The notes beneath the pieces were generated by a model that ran no database searches, was not told the DNA's origin, and saw only the letters and a list, made by a program, of their open reading frames with translations. The translations under genes were made by a program, and so were the position numbers. 12,790 bases of DNA from an uncultured Chryseobacterium sp. (GTDB lineage: Bacteria; Bacteroidota; Bacteroidia; Flavobacteriales; Weeksellaceae). This document shows, piece by piece, positions 1 to 6,401 of this stretch (positions are counted from its first letter, which is position 1; each line of letters begins with the position of its first letter). The stretch lies in NCBI RefSeq assembly GCF_936933875.1, contig NZ_CAKZIK010000053.1, forward strand, positions 1 through 12,790, written 5' to 3'.

Positions 1-19
1 GTATTCAAAACTTAGTCAT

Positions 20-48
20 AAAAAATGGCCGGAATTTCTTCCGACCAT
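20..48 (-). terminator. Rho-independent terminator after transketolase C half
   Basis: On the minus strand, ATGGTCGGAA and TTCCGGCCAT form a 10-bp stem with one G-U wobble around a GAAA (GNRA) tetraloop. A run of T residues follows. It lies 43 nt after the transketolase stop codon and should end the three-gene transketolase transcript. Confidence 0.88.
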
Positions 49-91
49 GACTACCTCACAGCGTGTTTTTCTATCTTTAGCCATATAAATT

Positions 92-1039
92 TTATTTCTC
101 CAAAATTCTCTTCACTGCCTCCTTTACAGCAGTAGAATCAATTTCGTATTTCTTCATGAGTTCTGCAGGTGTTGCAGATTCTCCGAACGTATCATTTACA
201 GCTACAAATTCCTGTTTTGTAGGTCTTTTTCTTGCGAGCATTCCGGCAACAGATTCGCCAAGTCCACCCAAATAATTGTGTTCTTCAGCAGTAACAATTA
301 AACCGGTTTTTTCTACAGATTTCAAGATAATTTCTTCATCCAAAGGTTTAATGGTGTGAATGTTAATGACTTCGCAAGAAATTCCTTCTTTTTCCAGTTC
401 GTCTGCAGCTACCAAAGATTCCCAAACCAAATGTCCGGTTGCAACAATCGTTACATCCGTTCCTTCCTGCAATAAAATTCCTTTTCCAACTTCGAAAGGC
501 ATATCTTCCGGAATAAAAACCGGAACTACAGGACGTCCGAATCTCAAATAAACGGGGCCTTCAAAATCTGCAATGGCTAAAGTTGCAGCTTTCGTTTGGT
601 TGTAATCGCAAGTGTTAATCACCGTCATTCCAGGAAGCATTTTCATCATTCCGATGTCTTCCAAAACCTGGTGTGTTGCGCCGTCTTCACCCAAAGTTAA
701 TCCAGCATGAGAAGCACAAATTTTTACATTCTTGTTAGAATAAGCGATACTTTGACGAATTTGGTCATACACTCTTGAGGTTGAAAAATTCGCAAAAGTT
801 CCAGTGAAAGGGATTTTACCATTAATGGTTAAACCTGCAGCAACGCCCATCATATTGGCTTCTGCAATCCCAACCTGAAAGAATCTTTCCGGTGCTTTTT
901 CGATGAATTTTTCCATCTTTAAAGAACCGATCAAATCGGCACAAAGTGCAACAACATTTGGGTTTTTATCCGCCAATTCTGCTAAACCAGCTCCGAATCC
1001 GCTTCTTGTATCTTTTTTATCTAAAACTTCGTATTTCAT
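92..1039 (-). CDS. Transketolase, C-terminal half (pyrimidine-binding and C-terminal domains)
   Basis: This 315-residue protein is the second half of a split transketolase, the thiamine-diphosphate enzyme that moves two-carbon ketol units between sugar phosphates in the cytoplasmic pentose phosphate pathway. Residues 53-70 (FFQVGIAEANMMGVAAGL) carry the conserved glutamate (E60) that activates the cofactor in this family. GEDGATHQ at 117-124 is the usual transketolase/DXS substrate-pocket signature, and residues from about 190 onward match the transketolase C-terminal domain. The length fits the two-subunit form common in Bacteroidota, archaea and some Firmicutes. The N half is encoded upstream at 2281-3132, with an unrelated secreted-protein gene between them. 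The start ATG is the first in the frame and follows an AT-rich leader without a Shine-Dalgarno sequence. A terminator follows. The assignment is firm; the choice of transketolase over a related synthase rests on the pairing with the N half. Confidence 0.95.
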   Translation of the reverse strand: MKYEVLDKKDTRSGFGAGLAELADKNPNVVALCADLIGSLKMEKFIEKAPERFFQVGIAEANMMGVAAGLTINGKIPFTGTFANFSTSRVYDQIRQSIAYSNKNVKICASHAGLTLGEDGATHQVLEDIGMMKMLPGMTVINTCDYNQTKAATLAIADFEGPVYLRFGRPVVPVFIPEDMPFEVGKGILLQEGTDVTIVATGHLVWESLVAADELEKEGISCEVINIHTIKPLDEEIILKSVEKTGLIVTAEEHNYLGGLGESVAGMLARKRPTKQEFVAVNDTFGESATPAELMKKYEIDSTAVKEAVKRILEK

Positions 1040-1088
1040 TTTTTACTTTTTGGTGGAACTTTTGGTTCCTTATTTACTTTTTATTGAT

Positions 1089-2261
1089 TTAATCTAAATT
1101 TTCCAGATAACGGTCCACTTTCCGTTGGTCTGATTTGTTGAGTTTCCCTTTATTTTTGTTGATGTAGAGATATTCCCGACGAATATCATCCAAAGTCATC
1201 TTAACAGCAACGGTGTGTTGGCTCGATTGTGTAAGGTACATGTCGCACATTTGTCCAGAAAGGTTTCTCAGATGTCCTTCAAATTCTTTGTTGGAAAGTT
1301 GCGGCAAGTCTTTATCCAAATTTCTGCAATGCTTCGGAATTCCGTCCCACAATTTTTCGGTATTAACACTTTCAATCGCGTAAGAGGTTTCTTCCGGCGC
1401 TTTTTTCCAGGTAGATTCATATTTTGGAAGTTCTTCATAATAGTCGTCCCAATTTGCTGCTGCTACAGAGTCCACAATTGCTGCTTCTGCAGAATCTGCA
1501 TAAACAGCAGCTGTATCTACAGCATATTCGCTTTCCCACTTTTGTCTTTGCAAAGCAATAGAATCCATCATTTTTTGCTGTTTCATCATCGCAGAACGGT
1601 GGTCGAAATACACAAAATCTTTAGATTCTTTCATGGAACTCAACACCATGTAATCTTTAGAATATTCTTCTTCCGGAGCGATTTTCATCACCAAACCTTT
1701 CATAGAACCTAAAGCAATTTTTTTACGCCCAAACTGACCTAAAATTCCGGTAAGAACCGGAACATTGTTCAGCGAATTTTTATCATCAAGACAAACCTTC
1801 ATGGTTTCTTTTCCGGCATCTACAGCATCTTCACCTGCGTAATAATGCTCATCATATTTTGGATAGGTTATAAGATAATGACTGCACGAAAGTCCCAAAA
1901 TGGTTTCCTTCGTATTCAGCTTTTTGATTTCCGCGTCATACGTTTTACCGTCTGAAAAAGCACTTCCGTGTCCAAACATCATCATTCCAGCGGAAGAATT
2001 GCTCAACTTGTTGTTTAAGCCAATATTCACCGTGGACATGCCCAAATTATCAGAAAACATATTAATGGGAAACATATTGAAACTGGCTTGCGTAAGGAAT
2101 TCTCCGGAAGTATTTCCCAAAGATTTAAAGGAAATGTCCGTCGTTTTTTCTTTTCCGCCAACAAAACTGTATTTCAGTTCTTTGCTGAAATCAATTCTTT
2201 TTTCCTGCGCATTTAAGGCCAGAAAAAGAAAAGCCGCAATAAAGGTTAAAGTTTTTTTCAT
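1089..2261 (-). CDS. Secreted protein of unknown function between transketolase halves
   Basis: I do not recognise this 390-residue protein with certainty. The N-terminus (MKKTLTFIAAFLFLALNAQ) is a clean Sec signal peptide, so it probably acts in the periplasm or at the envelope. Residues about 25-200 read as beta-rich, as in secreted DUF4412/GLPGLI-like Bacteroidota proteins, but I cannot confirm a family. Residues about 225-275 are an acidic, alanine-rich, probably helical stretch (KQQKMMDSIALQRQKWESEY and onward). The C-terminal 60 residues are charged and likely helical, ending near KGKLNKSDQRKVDRYLENLD. There are a few cysteines but no lipobox. The gene starts 19 nt after the N-half stop and ends 49 nt before the C-half start, so it is almost certainly co-transcribed with both. 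A link to transketolase activity is not obvious, since the protein is exported and the enzyme is cytoplasmic. Confidence 0.85.
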   Translation of the reverse strand: MKKTLTFIAAFLFLALNAQEKRIDFSKELKYSFVGGKEKTTDISFKSLGNTSGEFLTQASFNMFPINMFSDNLGMSTVNIGLNNKLSNSSAGMMMFGHGSAFSDGKTYDAEIKKLNTKETILGLSCSHYLITYPKYDEHYYAGEDAVDAGKETMKVCLDDKNSLNNVPVLTGILGQFGRKKIALGSMKGLVMKIAPEEEYSKDYMVLSSMKESKDFVYFDHRSAMMKQQKMMDSIALQRQKWESEYAVDTAAVYADSAEAAIVDSVAAANWDDYYEELPKYESTWKKAPEETSYAIESVNTEKLWDGIPKHCRNLDKDLPQLSNKEFEGHLRNLSGQMCDMYLTQSSQHTVAVKMTLDDIRREYLYINKNKGKLNKSDQRKVDRYLENLD

Positions 2262-2280
2262 TTATTTTTTTTCTTGTGTT

Positions 2281-3132
2281 TTAGTAATCTGCAGGAGCTT
2301 CAAGATAAAGCTGTTTGAAAGCTGTATCCAACTGTTCGTCGTTTGGTGCTTTTCCGTGCCATGCGTGAGTTCCCATCATGTAATCTACACCGTAACCCAT
2401 TTCCGTATGTAGAATAATCGCGATAGGTTTTCCGTTTCCGGTTTTTGCTTTGGCGTGTTCCAGAACTGCAATAACAGCTTCCAAATCGTTTCCGTTTTTC
2501 TCTTCCAAAACTTCCCAACCAAAAGCACGAAGTTTTGCATTTAAATCTCCCAAACTCAAGACATCATCAACGTCACCGTCGATTTGTCGGTTATTGAAAT
2601 CGATGGTAGAAATAATGTTATCCACTTTGTTGTGAGCCGCGTACATTAAAGCTTCCCAAACCTGACCTTCCTGTAATTCCCCATCACCGTGAAGTGAAAA
2701 CACCAAACTGTTGTCGCCATCCAGTTTTTTTCCCAAAGCTGCACCTACAGCTACAGAAAGTCCCTGTCCAAGTGAACCTGAAGCAATTCTAACTCCCGGT
2801 AAACCTTCATGCGTTGTTGGGTGACCCTGTAATCTGGAATCCAGTTTTCTGAAAGTTTTCAGTTCTTCTACCGGAAAGTAGCCAAATCTCGCCAAAGTTG
2901 AATAGAACACGGGCGAAATGTGTCCGTTGGAAAGGAAGAAAAGGTCTTCGTTTTTACCTTCCATGGAGAAAGGCAGTTTGTAATTCATCACTTTACCGTA
3001 CAGCGCGGTGAAAAATTCTGTACAGCCCAAACTTCCGCCGGGATGTCCTGAATTTACTGCGTGAACCATTCTCAGAATGTCTCTTCTAATCTGCGTTGTA
3101 AGCGATTTTAACTCTTCAATACTTTTACTCAT
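2281..3132 (-). CDS. Transketolase, N-terminal half (thiamine-diphosphate-binding domain)
   Basis: This 283-residue protein is the first half of the split transketolase. SGHPGGS at 28-34 and SNGHISP at 69-75 contain histidines of the substrate pocket. QGHPTTHEGLPG (102-113) and GSLGQGLSVAVGAAL (119-133) are classic transketolase blocks. GDGELQEGQ at 149-157, followed by DFNN at 178-181, forms the GDG-x(~28)-NN motif that binds the magnesium and diphosphate of thiamine diphosphate. It should form the active heteromer with the protein encoded at 92-1039, because the active site is shared between the two halves. It is the first gene of the three-gene unit. I see no consensus TAnnTTTG box in the 87 nt before it, although a terminator lies just upstream, so its promoter must be degenerate or readthrough must occur. 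Confidence 0.96.
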   Translation of the reverse strand: MSKSIEELKSLTTQIRRDILRMVHAVNSGHPGGSLGCTEFFTALYGKVMNYKLPFSMEGKNEDLFFLSNGHISPVFYSTLARFGYFPVEELKTFRKLDSRLQGHPTTHEGLPGVRIASGSLGQGLSVAVGAALGKKLDGDNSLVFSLHGDGELQEGQVWEALMYAAHNKVDNIISTIDFNNRQIDGDVDDVLSLGDLNAKLRAFGWEVLEEKNGNDLEAVIAVLEHAKAKTGNGKPIAIILHTEMGYGVDYMMGTHAWHGKAPNDEQLDTAFKQLYLEAPADY

Positions 3133-3185
3133 TACTTTGATTTATTTGTACGCGAATTTAATATTTTTTGGTGGTTTTTGGAAAT

Positions 3186-3210
3186 GAAAAATCCCGCTAA
3201 TTGCAGGACA
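3186..3210 (-). terminator. Probable rho-independent terminator after small secreted-protein gene
   Basis: On the minus strand, GTCCTGC and GCGGGAT can form a 7-bp stem with two G-U pairs around an AATTA loop. A short T run follows. It is weaker than the other terminators in the window but is correctly placed, 10 nt after the stop codon at 3220. Confidence 0.6.
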
Positions 3211-3219
3211 TTTTATTTT

Positions 3220-3738
3220 TTAACAACCATCTTCATTATAGTAAACTGTGACTTCAACGACGACGTTGTTTTTCATCTTGAATGAAAGCACTGAATGCGC
3301 ATCGTTATCAGTAAATGTGAAATAACTTTCTGATTTATTGATAGTTCCATCGTCGTTCCAACCCGGATAAAGGGAGAAACTTGAAAAATTTCTGTACGCA
3401 TCAATTAATTCGTCTTTTGTAGAGCCAACACCAAGTCCACTTTTCGTTCTGAATTTTTTACTCGTCGTTGAAATATTTCCAATATTTCTATTTACACCAT
3501 TTTCTGAATCAGACGATTCCCAAACATACATATTGATAATTTCACCTTTGTAATTTACAGGAGTTGGTGAATTGTTTTTGTTATCGGCCATGATTTTTTT
3601 GCCTGCAATTTTATCGGCTTCCTTCATATCCATTTTCAGATGAAAAGGTCCAATTCTCAACGTACTTAAATCGAAATTATCCTGTGCGGAAACTGCCGTA
3701 AAGAAGATCAGCAGCAAAAAGAAAGTCATTTTTTTCAT
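3220..3738 (-). CDS. Small secreted protein of unknown function
   Basis: This 172-residue protein of unknown function begins with a signal peptide (MKKMTFFLLLIFFTAVSAQ, likely cleaved after SAQ). RIGPFHLKMDMKEADKIAGK (about 27-46) and GLGVGSTKDELIDAYRNF (about 98-115) resemble each other. Both look like the 'G-x-G-x-[ST]-x-x-[DE]' helix-entry motif of secreted Bacteroidota proteins with a BamE/SmpA-like fold; this is a weak structural guess. The C-terminus is YYNEDGC. I chose the ATG at 3736-3738 over the upstream in-frame ATG at 3787-3789. The longer version would put residues in front of the signal peptide, and its first codons lie inside the terminator stem of the upstream symporter gene. 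TATCTTTA, a near match to the -7 box, lies about 18 nt before the chosen start. The gene is probably transcribed alone. Confidence 0.8.
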   Translation of the reverse strand: MKKMTFFLLLIFFTAVSAQDNFDLSTLRIGPFHLKMDMKEADKIAGKKIMADNKNNSPTPVNYKGEIINMYVWESSDSENGVNRNIGNISTTSKKFRTKSGLGVGSTKDELIDAYRNFSSFSLYPGWNDDGTINKSESYFTFTDNDAHSVLSFKMKNNVVVEVTVYYNEDGC

Positions 3739-3763
3739 TGTGTTTTTATTTGAATTTAAAGAT

Positions 3764-3799
3764 AAAAAAAATTCCGATTGATTACTCAACCGGAATTTT
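3764..3799 (-). terminator. Rho-independent terminator after sodium:solute symporter
   Basis: In the minus-strand RNA, AAAATTCCGGTTGA pairs with TCAATCGGAATTTT. This gives a 14-bp stem with a single G-U wobble and a GUAA (GNRA) tetraloop, followed by a run of eight T including the stem end. The hairpin begins 5 nt after the symporter stop codon. Confidence 0.93.
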
Positions 3800-3803
3800 C
3801 AAA

Positions 3804-5243
3804 TTAATCTTTTTTTCTAATCAACCAGAGACCAATAAATGTCAACAAACCATTAATAATCAGCAACTCCAAACCTATTTTGAAATCACCAAAAATATTC
3901 TCCTGAAATTTATCGATGAAGTAAGAAATTACCGGAGCTGCGATACAAACGTAAGGCACCAGTTTGTCGTGAACTCTATATTTCGTGAAAATTCCGAAGG
4001 CAAAAAGTCCAAGCAAAGGTCCGTAAGTGAAACCTGCCAATTTCAGAATCAAACCAATCATCGAGTTGTCGTTAATCAGTTTGAAAATAATCACCATTAC
4101 CAAAAATGCAAACGCAACGATGAGGTGCGTTCTTTTTCTGAATTTTTCTTTAGTTTTATCGTCCCAGTTTTTCTCCTTCAAGCCGAAAATATCAATACAC
4201 AGCGACGATGTTAAAGCCGTCATTGCTCCATCTGCAGAAGGGAACAACGCCGAAATTAAAGCGATAATAAAAATAATGGAAATTACAGGCGGCATGTGAT
4301 TCAATGCGATATCCGGGAATAATTGGTCTCCTGAAGTAGCAACACTTTCCTGGGTTCCATAAAGATGAAGCAAACCTCCCATGAAAAGGAACAAAGAAAT
4401 TACCCCTACCAAAATAAATCCGAGAGTTACCATATTTTTCTGGGAATCTTTCAAACGCGTTACAGAAAGCGATTTCTGCATCATTTCCTGGTCAATTCCA
4501 GTCATTGTGATTGTGATGAATGCTCCGGCCAAAATCTGTTTAAAGAAAAATGCTTTCGAGTTCACATCAGTATTGAAAACTTCGGTGTAGCCGAGTTTGT
4601 TCATCTCTTTTAAACTTTCAAAAAAGCCTAAATTCATGTGGTTCAGCATGTAAGCAGAGCATATAATTAACCCTAAAAGCATACACGTTGTCTGTAAAGT
4701 ATCGGTCCAAACGATTGTTTTTACACCACCTTCATAAGTGTAAAGAATAATCATTCCTAAAATTACCAAAGTGGTTACGATAAACGGAACGCCTAAACTC
4801 TCCAAAATGGTCATTTGAAGAATATTCACCACCAAATAAAGTCTTGCCGTTGCTCCTACTAAACGCGAAACGATGAAAATCCACGCTCCTGTTTTCAGGG
4901 AAATTTCACCCATTCTTTGTTGAAGGTAACCGTAAATGGAAGTTAGTTTTAAACGGTAATACAATGGCAACAAAATATACGCAATAACCACATAACCAAT
5001 TAAATAACCAATTGTAATTTGTAAATAATGAAATTTATCTGCACCAACTGCACCCGGAACCGAAACGAAAGTTACGCCCGAAAGTGAGGTTCCAATCATC
5101 CCAAAAGCAACCAACATCCAGTTGGATTTTCGGTTTCCGATGAAGAAACTGTCGTTGTTACTGCCTTTTCCGGTTCGGTAAGCTACCCAAAGTAAAAGCG
5201 CGAAATAGGCGATGATAATACACAACAACACAATCGGATTCAT
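3804..5243 (-). CDS. Sodium:solute symporter (SSS family) membrane transporter
   Basis: This 479-residue inner-membrane protein of the sodium:solute symporter superfamily (LeuT-like fold) would couple sodium entry to uptake of an organic solute. Hydrophobic segments run along the whole chain and fit about 13 helices, beginning with NPIVLLCIIIAYFALLLWVA (2-21). FGMIGTSLSGVTFVSVPGAVG (47-67) is the helix-1 block of the family, with the broken helix and small residues around the sodium site. LISALFPSADGAMTALTSSLCIDIF (about 330-354) matches the helix with conserved serine/threonine sodium ligands. The order and length are normal for the family. The substrate cannot be told from sequence; sugar, sialic acid or amino acid are all possible. 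The gene appears monocistronic, with a good -7 box upstream and a strong terminator 5 nt after its stop. Confidence 0.94.
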   Translation of the reverse strand: MNPIVLLCIIIAYFALLLWVAYRTGKGSNNDSFFIGNRKSNWMLVAFGMIGTSLSGVTFVSVPGAVGADKFHYLQITIGYLIGYVVIAYILLPLYYRLKLTSIYGYLQQRMGEISLKTGAWIFIVSRLVGATARLYLVVNILQMTILESLGVPFIVTTLVILGMIILYTYEGGVKTIVWTDTLQTTCMLLGLIICSAYMLNHMNLGFFESLKEMNKLGYTEVFNTDVNSKAFFFKQILAGAFITITMTGIDQEMMQKSLSVTRLKDSQKNMVTLGFILVGVISLFLFMGGLLHLYGTQESVATSGDQLFPDIALNHMPPVISIIFIIALISALFPSADGAMTALTSSLCIDIFGLKEKNWDDKTKEKFRKRTHLIVAFAFLVMVIIFKLINDNSMIGLILKLAGFTYGPLLGLFAFGIFTKYRVHDKLVPYVCIAAPVISYFIDKFQENIFGDFKIGLELLIINGLLTFIGLWLIRKKD

Positions 5244-5267
5244 AGAGTTTTGATTTTGAAAATTTCA

Positions 5268-5275
5268 CAAATATA
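5268..5275 (-). promoter_or_regulatory. Bacteroidota-type -7 promoter box for symporter gene
   Basis: TATATTTG on the minus strand matches TAnnTTTG exactly, 24 nt before the symporter ATG. No clear -33 TTG is present, because the upstream DNA belongs to the inverted repeat of the S23 cassette. That cassette may have replaced the original upstream promoter sequence. Confidence 0.6.
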
Positions 5276-5283
5276 GGATTTTA

Positions 5284-5326
5284 GTTGGAAGCAGGAAGCA
5301 CGGAGCACGAAGTTTGAAGCGCGAAG
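5284..5326. repeat. Left inverted repeat of S23 cassette
   Basis: This 43-nt arm is built from GAAGC/GAAG units and matches the reverse complement of 5721-5763 at 32 of 43 positions, with no gaps by hand alignment. It lies 17 nt outside the end of the broken S23 reading frame and 8 nt upstream of the symporter -7 box. Confidence 0.75.
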
Positions 5327-5342
5327 ATTAAAGAAAAAATTT

Positions 5343-5693
5343 TCAAAGTTTGTTGCGGAATCCGATAATCATGTTCATCAAATGAAAACACTCTTGATAA
5401 TATTTGTCAAACTGCAATTCGTTAATATAATTTCTTCTTTTGGCTTTGTGTATTCATGTTACAACTTCTGCAAGAGAACGTATAGCGTAACCTAAAAATT
5501 TTCTAAACTCGGGTTTGCTTTGGAGAATTGAACCTTCAGAAATATTTAAAGCAATTGAATCAGCAGCACGACGAATTTGTGAAGTTAAGTTGAACATTTC
5601 GGATTTTGGAAATTTTTCTGAAAACATATAAATATCTTCGGCCAAATCCATTGCTCTTTGCCAAATCAAAAGGCTTTCAAACTTAAATTTCAT
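5343..5693 (-). pseudogene. S23/four-helix-bundle (IVP-type) gene interrupted by an in-frame TGA
   Basis: The first 79 codons encode an S23 ribosomal-protein-like four-helix-bundle protein. This family was first seen inside 23S rRNA intervening sequences and is related to the Avd accessory protein of diversity-generating retroelements. LLIWQRAMDLAEDIY (8-22), SQIRRAADSIALNISEG (39-55) and FRKFLGYAIRSLAEVV (63-78) are hallmark blocks. A TGA at 5454-5456 interrupts the frame. Reading on in the same frame gives 36 more residues beginning IHKAKRRNYINELQFDKYYQ and ending IIGFRNKL, the normal C-terminal helix of the family, before a TGA at 5343-5345. The total of 116 codons fits the usual 115-125 residues, so a single nonsense change split an otherwise full-length gene. 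As I recall the family, the TGA falls at a position that is often cysteine (VVTC-L). The truncated product lacks the fourth helix. The gene sits inside 43-nt inverted repeats. Confidence 0.85.
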
Positions 5694-5720
5694 AAAAAAT
5701 CTATTTATAATCAGTTATGA

Positions 5721-5763
5721 CTTCGTGCTTCAAGCTTCGCACTCAATGCTTTTAACTTCTAAC
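5721..5763. repeat. Right inverted repeat of S23 cassette
   Basis: This is the partner of 5284-5326, 27 nt upstream of the S23 start codon. Its outer five bases overlap the last codons of the acetyltransferase gene, so the repeat supplies or overlaps that gene's TAG stop. I saw no convincing target-site duplication outside the arms. Confidence 0.75.
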
Positions 5764-6037
5764 TCAAAACATCCTGAAATTCCGGATTCTTGTCAATCGT
5801 TTTTTTCGCAAACGGACACAATGGAATAATCTTAATCCCTTTGTCTCGTGCAAAATTTACGGCAGCTTCAACGAGCTGTTTTCCTAAGCCAAGTCCGCCA
5901 TATTCCTCATCCACTTCAGTATGGTCGATGATAAATTTGTCGTCTCCTGCCCAAGTATAGGTCATTAAACCTGCGTGTTTTCCGTCTTGAAACACTTCAA
6001 AATTTTTGTCTGTTTCGTTATGTTTTACTTCTGTCAT
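5759..6037 (-). CDS. Small GNAT-type N-acetyltransferase (YjdJ/COG2388-like)
   Basis: This 92-residue cytoplasmic protein belongs to the very small GCN5-related acetyltransferases, which use acetyl-CoA to acetylate an unidentified amine substrate. EVDEEYGGLGLGKQLVEAAV (41-60) contains the strand/turn/helix that holds the acetyl-CoA pyrophosphate (GGLGLGK). IKIIPLCPFAKKTIDKNPEF (68-87) is the C-terminal signature of this subgroup, including the conserved cysteine C74 that has been proposed to be catalytic in relatives. The N-terminal 30 residues (NFEVFQDGKHAGLMTYTW) form the usual first beta-hairpin. The frame is intact. The gene starts 3 nt after the end of the broken 4Fe-4S gene, the same pairing as yjdI-yjdJ in Escherichia coli, so the partner was lost while the enzyme stayed. 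Its stop lies at the edge of an inverted repeat. Confidence 0.92.
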   Translation of the reverse strand: MTEVKHNETDKNFEVFQDGKHAGLMTYTWAGDDKFIIDHTEVDEEYGGLGLGKQLVEAAVNFARDKGIKIIPLCPFAKKTIDKNPEFQDVLS

Positions 6038-6040
6038 ATT

Positions 6041-6265
6041 TTATGAATTCTTAATGAAACTTAGCGCTTTTGAAGGACATGTGCTGATTTGATTTTCAAG
6101 TTGTTCCACGGTTGCGTTTTCAGGTTTTACCCAAGGTTTTTATTTAGGATTATAAACTTGCGGCAGGATTTGCACACAAATCCCTGAATGTGTAAACAGT
6201 TTCGGTTGCCAAATCACCGTAAGTTTTCCGCTCGGATGCGGATATTCGTGCTTTTCAATGCCCAT
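6041..6265 (-). pseudogene. YjdI-type 4Fe-4S mono-cluster protein, broken by an in-frame TAA
   Basis: From the ATG at 6263-6265 the frame reads MGIEKHEYPHPSGKLTVIWQ, then KLFTHSGICVQILPQVYNPK, and then a TAA at 6140-6142. The same frame continues with KPWVKPENATVEQLENQI and CPSKALSFIKNS to a TAA at 6041-6043. The two parts together match the divergent 4Fe-4S mono-cluster family (YjdI), with the signature C-x-H-S-G-x-C, then LP-x-V-[FY]-[ND]-P, KPW and CPSGAL. The stop replaces a single codon, normally charged, between NPK and KPW (for example GAA to TAA). A second lesion is visible: the first cluster cysteine of C-x-H-S-G-x-C is phenylalanine (TTT), which argues against a sequencing error being the only problem. 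The gene is 75 codons long, ends 3 nt before the acetyltransferase gene, and would have been co-transcribed with it. Confidence 0.9.
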
Positions 6266-6322
6266 AATCTTTTTGATTTGATTAAAGTTAATGAAAAAAT
6301 CTTATTTAAATTGCAAAGACAG

Positions 6323-6377
6323 GCTCAGCATGACATCGCTACTACTAACTGCAATTATTATAATTGTCATGCTGAGC
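6323..6377. repeat. Inverted pair of a TGTCATGCTGAGC interspersed-type repeat
   Basis: GCTCAGCATGACA (6323-6335) and TGTCATGCTGAGC (6365-6377) are perfect 13-nt inverted copies with a 29-nt spacer. Similarity continues outward in weaker form (GTC, CGAAG). I recall TGTCATGCTGAGC...GTCGAAG as a widespread intergenic repeat in flavobacteria, but cannot check it here. The hairpin lies 24 nt after the pirin stop and could slow or end transcription, although it lacks a good T run. Confidence 0.7.
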
Positions 6378-6401
6378 GTCGAAGAATTCAATTCAAAAAA
6401 T

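Noticed and set aside
1053..1067. Small hairpin GGAAC-TTTTG-GTTCC between the secreted protein and transketolase C-half genes
   Set aside because: It has only a 5-bp stem and no T run, so it is too weak to call a terminator or regulatory element.
1215..1712. 165-residue plus-strand frame, and other plus-strand frames such as 1900-2412 and 9325-9699
   Set aside because: These are antisense to well-supported genes and have low-complexity or arginine/phenylalanine-rich composition typical of shadow frames.
3739..3789. Longer N-terminus (17 extra residues) for the small secreted protein, starting at the ATG at 3787-3789
   Set aside because: The extra codons overlap the terminator hairpin of the symporter gene and would precede a complete signal peptide, so the ATG at 3736-3738 is preferred.
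5454..5456. Selenocysteine insertion or TGA recoding in the S23 gene
   Set aside because: S23 proteins have no redox function, I saw no convincing SECIS-like hairpin, TGA is used as a normal stop for the FAD oxidoreductase, and the nearby YjdI-like gene is broken by TAA instead.
5284..5763. Diversity-generating retroelement (S23 proteins are related to Avd)
   Set aside because: No reverse transcriptase, template repeat or variable repeat is present in the window.
5270..5775. Target-site duplication flanking the S23 cassette
   Set aside because: The bases just outside the two arms do not match each other beyond chance.
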